NCBI GenBank assembly: GCA_013824585.1
Contig: PNOB01000005.1
Location: forward strand, 1 to 35,233
Direction: 5' to 3'
Length of the DNA: 35,233 bases
Origin: Desulfobacterium sp.
Lineage (GTDB): Bacteria; Desulfobacterota; Desulfobacteria; Desulfobacterales; SURF-7
Within the stretch, counting starts at the first letter, position 1. The number at the start of each line of letters is the position of its first letter. This document shows, in pieces, positions 31,450 through 35,233 of the stretch. The notes under the pieces are model-generated. The model did no database searches. It was given only the letters and a program-made list of their open reading frames with translations, and was not told where the DNA came from. Position numbers and translations under genes: made by a program.

Positions 31450-33363
31450 TTATAAAAAAATTTCTGATTGCTCAAAAAACGGACAGAAAAAGATGTCAGT
31501 TGGGGTTGACTGAAAGGCTTTTTTTGCCAATGTAAAATTCGGGTCCAGTTGGATGGCTTTTTGAAATGCGTAACGGGCTTGTTCAAATTGCTGTTTATCC
31601 AAATACTCCAGCCCAAGGGAATAGACCAGAAACGCATCAAAATTTTTTGTGTGTGGTTTCTCGATTGAAAATATAGTCGCAGGGGGCAGGTCTTTCTTAT
31701 GTATTCCAATGGATTCAAGTATTCCAAATACCATTCGCTTCTCAAGCAGGGAAAATTCTTCCCGTGTACCCTTGATGTCAAACTTTTCATTTTTATCTGC
31801 TCGCTGGGAATTTGTAACTGTTGCCATAATGTGAAATGCATTTTCGCTTATATCGGTAAACTCCCCCCACACAGTGTATTTTGATGAAAGATATTGTCCT
31901 AGTGTTACAGCATCTTGATGGTCTGAAATTTGAATCAGATCTGGATTCATCAATTTGGACATTGTGTGTATCATAATTCGATCCGTAATCCGTATGTCTT
32001 CAATTTTTTGTAAATCATCCATGATCATAGCAACCAGCCCCTTTCCCATACCCGTCAGGGTAGAAAAGCAACGGTTTCGAAATTCTGAGATTACAATACT
32101 TTTGTCTTTCTGAATATGCGATTCCTGAATAGGCTTTTTGAGCGTTCCTACTGAATAAACTGCGGCATGATTTAACATAAGCAGTGTCATTTGCTTGCTC
32201 AAATTAATGGTTCTTTCGTTTTCCGGAGCTCTTGAAAGATATTTTTCCCATTCTCGAATTCCATCTTCAAGTCTTCCTTTTCTTATATCGATATATCCAA
32301 GGTAGTAGGAAACGGCTATATTATCTGGATCGTATTTTTGAACAGATCGCAATAATTTTTCAGAGCTGCTTCCGATCTGATAAAATTTTTGTGGAGGTTT
32401 TCGAACCTGGAATGCTGGATCGGGATTGTCATTTGAGTTTTTGGGTTTTTTCTTTTTGATGAGAAAATCCAGGATCAGTGGTAAACGATTTTCATCTTCC
32501 AGAAGAAGCCTTTTAATATGACCAATATGTTGAAGCATCTCCGAAGGTGGTTGGAAAGCTTTTGCCTTTTCAAGTTCTTCCAGCGCTTCATGGCCTTTTT
32601 TCTGTTTAAATAGAATCGCGGAAAGCTCAAGCATTACTTGGGGTGTGTTTGGTTCTTTTGCAAGAAGTAATGTCAGTTTTTCGGCAGCTTGATTGTAATT
32701 TCCGATCTTTGATTCACAAATTCCGGTCCAGAAAAGAAGGTCAATGTTGTCAATACTCTCGGAAATCTGGTTGAACAGGGTAAACGCTTTTGCAAACTGT
32801 TCGTCATGATAGTACCTGAGTGCACTCCCGAATACTTCAATAATGTTATTTTTTTCTCTTTCATTGGAAAGAATGATGAGAGGCGACTTTTCTGGAGTGC
32901 TGATTGGCTTAGAGAGTTTGACTTGTTGATCTATTGCAGAGGTTGGTTCAACTTCTTTGATTTTTAGTAGGTGATTTTGATCTGGAAAATCTGATTTTTC
33001 TTTCAGTATTGCGATTGCATATTGATCTGAAATATCAGAGTTCCATAACTTGTTGAGTGTTATGAGTGCTTGTGTTTTTGATGGGAAGGTTCCTACAAAA
33101 ATACGATATTGAATTCCTTCCTCAAATGAAGGCATATGTCGATAAAACGCATCGTATCCTTTTTGATTTAGTTTGGTTGTAATCTGTTCTGCAAGTTCAA
33201 GAGAATTTACAGTCTTGATATGAATAGAATAGATTATTCCATTGGCATCGGTGGGCCGGACATAGATGAATAAAATAGTAAGGAGTATAAAGAGTAATAA
33301 GCATTTCCTAATGTATATAACATTGTGCAAGAAAGATGAGATCGCAGACAGTGATGTTTTCAT
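31450..33363 (-). CDS. SPOR- and TPR-containing envelope protein with CsgG-like domain
   Basis: A 637-residue protein with a basic N-terminus and one hydrophobic segment (CLLLFILLTILFIYV, signal or anchor). Next comes a SPOR-like domain (residues ~43-120: IYSIHIKTVNSLELAEQI, YRIFVGTFPSKTQAL), which usually binds denuded peptidoglycan, then TPR-like repeats (~175-300 and 345-390). Residues ~425-560 look like a CsgG/TolB-type alpha/beta domain (IVISEFRNRC, MIMDDLQKIEDIRI, YLSSKYTVWGEF), and a last TPR (YLDKQQFEQARYAFQKAIQL) ends it. It starts 4 nt after the sigma-54 regulator gene on the same strand, so the two form an operon. Function unknown; periplasmic localisation is inferred. Confidence 0.8.
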   Translation of the reverse strand: MKTSLSAISSFLHNVIYIRKCLLLFILLTILFIYVRPTDANGIIYSIHIKTVNSLELAEQITTKLNQKGYDAFYRHMPSFEEGIQYRIFVGTFPSKTQALITLNKLWNSDISDQYAIAILKEKSDFPDQNHLLKIKEVEPTSAIDQQVKLSKPISTPEKSPLIILSNEREKNNIIEVFGSALRYYHDEQFAKAFTLFNQISESIDNIDLLFWTGICESKIGNYNQAAEKLTLLLAKEPNTPQVMLELSAILFKQKKGHEALEELEKAKAFQPPSEMLQHIGHIKRLLLEDENRLPLILDFLIKKKKPKNSNDNPDPAFQVRKPPQKFYQIGSSSEKLLRSVQKYDPDNIAVSYYLGYIDIRKGRLEDGIREWEKYLSRAPENERTINLSKQMTLLMLNHAAVYSVGTLKKPIQESHIQKDKSIVISEFRNRCFSTLTGMGKGLVAMIMDDLQKIEDIRITDRIMIHTMSKLMNPDLIQISDHQDAVTLGQYLSSKYTVWGEFTDISENAFHIMATVTNSQRADKNEKFDIKGTREEFSLLEKRMVFGILESIGIHKKDLPPATIFSIEKPHTKNFDAFLVYSLGLEYLDKQQFEQARYAFQKAIQLDPNFTLAKKAFQSTPTDIFFCPFFEQSEIFL

Positions 33364-33367
33364 TCTT

Positions 33368-34552
33368 TCATTTTGTTATGGAAATCGTAGGTTTTTCCGT
33401 ATGTAGGAGATGAGATATATCTAATTCGTCTATGCTGAAATATTTATGGTTTGAGATAAACTCTCTCTCTCCGTGACTCTCAAATGATTCAAGATCCATT
33501 TTTTTAATCTTTTCGACAAGAGTTGTCCGGTTCATTTTTAAAAGAGAGGCTGCCTTGGCTTTAATCCAGTTGGTTTGGTTCAATGCCTGTAAGATAAGAT
33601 TTTTCTGGAATTGATCCACTGCCTGATTAAAACCAGGCCAGTTTCTCTCCATAATGCTCTCCGGTATATTCTGCCGGATTATCGCTTTTTCTTTCATTTT
33701 TTCCGGAAGGTCTTTATATCGAATTGTATCGTCATCTACCAGTATGGATAATCGTTCAATCAGATTTTCGAGTTCTCTGATATTCCCAGGCCAGTTGTAA
33801 TTTATAAGTGTTTCCATGGCACGCTTTGAAAATGTTTTTTTAATTTCACAGCTTTTGTTGGAATTGGCTTGTCGTTTTTCAATAAAGTGATTGATGAGAA
33901 GAGGGATGTCTGATCTTCGTTTATGAAGGGATGGCATGTTGATGGGGATGACATTAAGTCGGTAGTAAAGGTCTTCACGGAAAACACCTTCATGAATCGC
34001 TTTTTTTAAATTTTTATTTGTTGCAGATATGATTCGGATATTGATATGGATCGTTTTTACACTTCCTACGCGTTCGAAACATTGTTCCTGAAGAACTCGA
34101 AGTAGTTTTACTTGTAATCCTGGACTCATGTCTCCAATTTCATCAAGAAATATCGTCCCCCCATCGGCCATTTCAAAACGTCCTATACGAGGTTGATGTG
34201 CTCCGGTAAAGGCTCCTTTTTCATGGCCGAACAGTTCACTTTCAAGAAGCTCGCTAGGAATGGCACCGCAATTCAGTACAACCATAGGATTATTCCGACG
34301 ACTACTATTTTCATGGATCGCTCTTGCTGTTAATTCTTTTCCGGTTCCACTTTCACCGGTTATTAAAACAGTACTGTCTGTATCTGCAACTTTTTCAATT
34401 GTTTGAAAAACTTCCTTAATTTCAGGGCATTCACCAATGAATCCGTTATAGATGAGTGACATTTTTTTGTCATGTGAGGTTAGATGACTTTTATATGGCT
34501 GATTCATGCTATTACTACTTACTTTTTCTTTACCATCTGATTTTTTTTTCAT
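33368..34552 (-). CDS. Sigma-54-dependent transcriptional activator (FleQ-type HTH)
   Basis: A 394-residue bacterial enhancer-binding protein. A short N-terminus (~35 residues, no receiver, GAF or PAS domain) is followed by the AAA+ domain: GESGTGKE (66-73), the sigma-54 contact loop GAFTGA (113-118), [12 protein letters not shown] (Walker B) and [15 protein letters not shown]. The Fis-type HTH (about 313-354) ends [11 protein letters not shown], a form I associate with FleQ/FlrA flagellar and polysaccharide regulators. A 40-residue tail follows. Lacking a sensory domain, it may be constitutive or controlled by another protein. AAAGG precedes ATG 34552. A sigma-54-like promoter lies 80 nt upstream. 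Confidence 0.92.
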   Translation of the reverse strand: MKKKSDGKEKVSSNSMNQPYKSHLTSHDKKMSLIYNGFIGECPEIKEVFQTIEKVADTDSTVLITGESGTGKELTARAIHENSSRRNNPMVVLNCGAIPSELLESELFGHEKGAFTGAHQPRIGRFEMADGGTIFLDEIGDMSPGLQVKLLRVLQEQCFERVGSVKTIHINIRIISATNKNLKKAIHEGVFREDLYYRLNVIPINMPSLHKRRSDIPLLINHFIEKRQANSNKSCEIKKTFSKRAMETLINYNWPGNIRELENLIERLSILVDDDTIRYKDLPEKMKEKAIIRQNIPESIMERNWPGFNQAVDQFQKNLILQALNQTNWIKAKAASLLKMNRTTLVEKIKKMDLESFESHGEREFISNHKYFSIDELDISHLLHTEKPTISITK

Positions 34553-34632
34553 TTTTGCCTTTCACCTTTATCAAGTATAGTAGAAGGTAAGATCATTATT
34601 CAACGAATAACAGGTGTTTTACTGAAGAATGT

Positions 34633-34649
34633 ATCAACAACCGTGCCAA
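34633..34649 (-). promoter_or_regulatory. Candidate sigma-54 promoter of the activator gene
   Basis: Minus-strand TTGGCACGGTTGTTGAT matches the -24/-12 consensus (TTGGCACG-N4-TTGCW) except that the -12 GC is GA. Spacing is exact and it faces the sigma-54 activator gene, with the expected start near 34622. The -12 C is usually conserved, so it may be weak or inactive. Confidence 0.45.
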
Positions 34650-34751
34650 ACATTTGACACTGGCTTGTAATGAAATTTTTCTTAAAAAAAACAATAGTAT
34701 AAGTGTGGCGGTAAATTTTTTAAATTCTTTTGGAGAAGACAAGTGAGCCCA

Positions 34752-34795
34752 TCCTGTCTTGTTCTACAGGACAAACGTCCTGTTCGGAAGGACAA
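34752..34795. repeat. Alternating TCCTGT/ACAGGA inverted-repeat cluster
   Basis: Four copies of a GTCCT/AGGAC-type motif in alternating orientation within 44 bp: TCCTGTC, ACAGGAC, GTCCTGT, AGGAC. Several mutually exclusive hairpins are possible (ACAGGA with TCCTGT on either side). It lies between the stop of the right-hand sigma-54 regulator and the promoter of the next one. No T-run follows on the minus strand, so a simple terminator is unlikely. An operator, or an RNA switch with GGA loops, is possible. Confidence 0.45.
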
Positions 34796-34810
34796 GAAAT
34801 GCAAAAGAAG

Positions 34811-35233
34811 TTATAATTGAATATAGAGGGATTCATTGGGGCTCTGTTTTGTGTTTTTAAGTCGTTTTCCAAGGGCCTGACGTGTGATGCCAAGCATTCT
34901 GGCGGCAATGGTCTGATTCCCTTTTGCACGCGTTAAGGCTTCGTCAACTAGGAGACGGGTTGCATATTTGATTGTGGGCAATTCATCGGAGAAAGTTACA
35001 GGTGAATGTCCTTCTGATGAATGGGAATGACTTGTTTTTTGAATTTCTGCCCGTCTTTCTGTGATATGGTCATTCAACCGTTCCAGAGAAAGTATTTTTC
35101 CCGGATGTCTGCTTACAGCATCAAAAATTATGGATTCCAATTCTCGAATATTTCCCGGAAAGGAATAGGTTGAGAGAAGTGATAACAACTCTTTTGGGAA
35201 TGTCGGTTTTTTTTTGTTAAGCGCAAATGCTGC
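34811..35233 (-). CDS. Sigma-54-dependent regulator (partial, N-terminus off the right edge)
   Basis: The last 140 residues of an NtrC-family regulator, open to the window edge. [18 protein letters not shown] is the end of the AAA+ domain (WPGNVREL in most relatives). After a Ser/His-rich linker comes a Fis-type HTH: DEALTRAKGNQTIAARMLGI then TRQALGKRL. The sensory and ATPase parts are outside the window. It is upstream of, and on the same strand as, the sigma-54 activator at 33368-34552, suggesting a stacked regulatory cascade. Confidence 0.88.
   Translation of the reverse strand, partial: AAFALNKKKPTFPKELLSLLSTYSFPGNIRELESIIFDAVSRHPGKILSLERLNDHITERRAEIQKTSHSHSSEGHSPVTFSDELPTIKYATRLLVDEALTRAKGNQTIAARMLGITRQALGKRLKNTKQSPNESLYIQL

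Overview
The window is 35.2 kb of a low-to-mid GC, Gram-negative bacterial chromosome, most likely a Desulfobacterota (Desulfobacterales-like, deltaproteobacterial sulfate-reducer type). The reasons are: an outer-membrane lipid transport (Mla) operon; an archaeal-type ADTH synthase paired with a fused chorismate mutase/prephenate dehydratase, an arrangement I know from sulfate reducers; RNase J; FolE2; many sigma-54 regulators; and a CCGGCGAAA-type hairpin element. No sulfate-reduction gene is in view, so the assignment is an inference.

Layout. (1) 1-1430, minus: trpE (runs off the left edge) behind a complete trp leader: promoter, 30-residue leader peptide with three consecutive Trp codons, and competing attenuator hairpins. 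(2) 1591-6939, plus: mlaE-mlaF-mlaD-mlaC-mlaA-cinA, where MlaF carries an unusual C-terminal degenerate GGDEF-like domain. (3) 7285-10312, plus: a long-chain acyl-CoA ligase and an amidohydrolase separated by a very strong terminator. (4) 10388-13341: an accessory-looking, AT-rich stretch with a frameshifted hyaluronan-synthase-like glycosyltransferase (minus), an orphan radical SAM/SPASM gene with a tiny upstream ORF, and a 118-bp MITE-like element that forms the 3' end of that gene. (5) 13418-24375: mostly housekeeping genes: coaE, a B12-binding radical SAM protein, pilD (minus), lon, tsaB, psd, leuB, greA, rpoZ, ttcA, folE2. (6) 24406-28604: dacB-like (minus), a TetR regulator, RNase J (minus) and a small unknown gene (minus). 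(7) 28702-30841, plus: a second attenuation leader, with a Phe/Tyr-rich leader peptide and a strong terminator, in front of ADTH synthase and pheA. (8) 31016-35233: a single-domain response regulator (plus), a SPOR/TPR/CsgG-like envelope protein and two sigma-54 activators (minus).

The most interesting signals are: the aromatic amino-acid attenuator at 28702-28863, in which leader peptide, antiterminator and terminator segments can all be read; the trp attenuator at the left end (same logic, a different branch of aromatic biosynthesis); the MlaF ATPase-GGDEF-like fusion; the MITE with a 6-bp target duplication; and evidence for AUU start codons, strong for the response regulator and weaker for folE2. 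All calls are from reading the sequence; no database search was possible.
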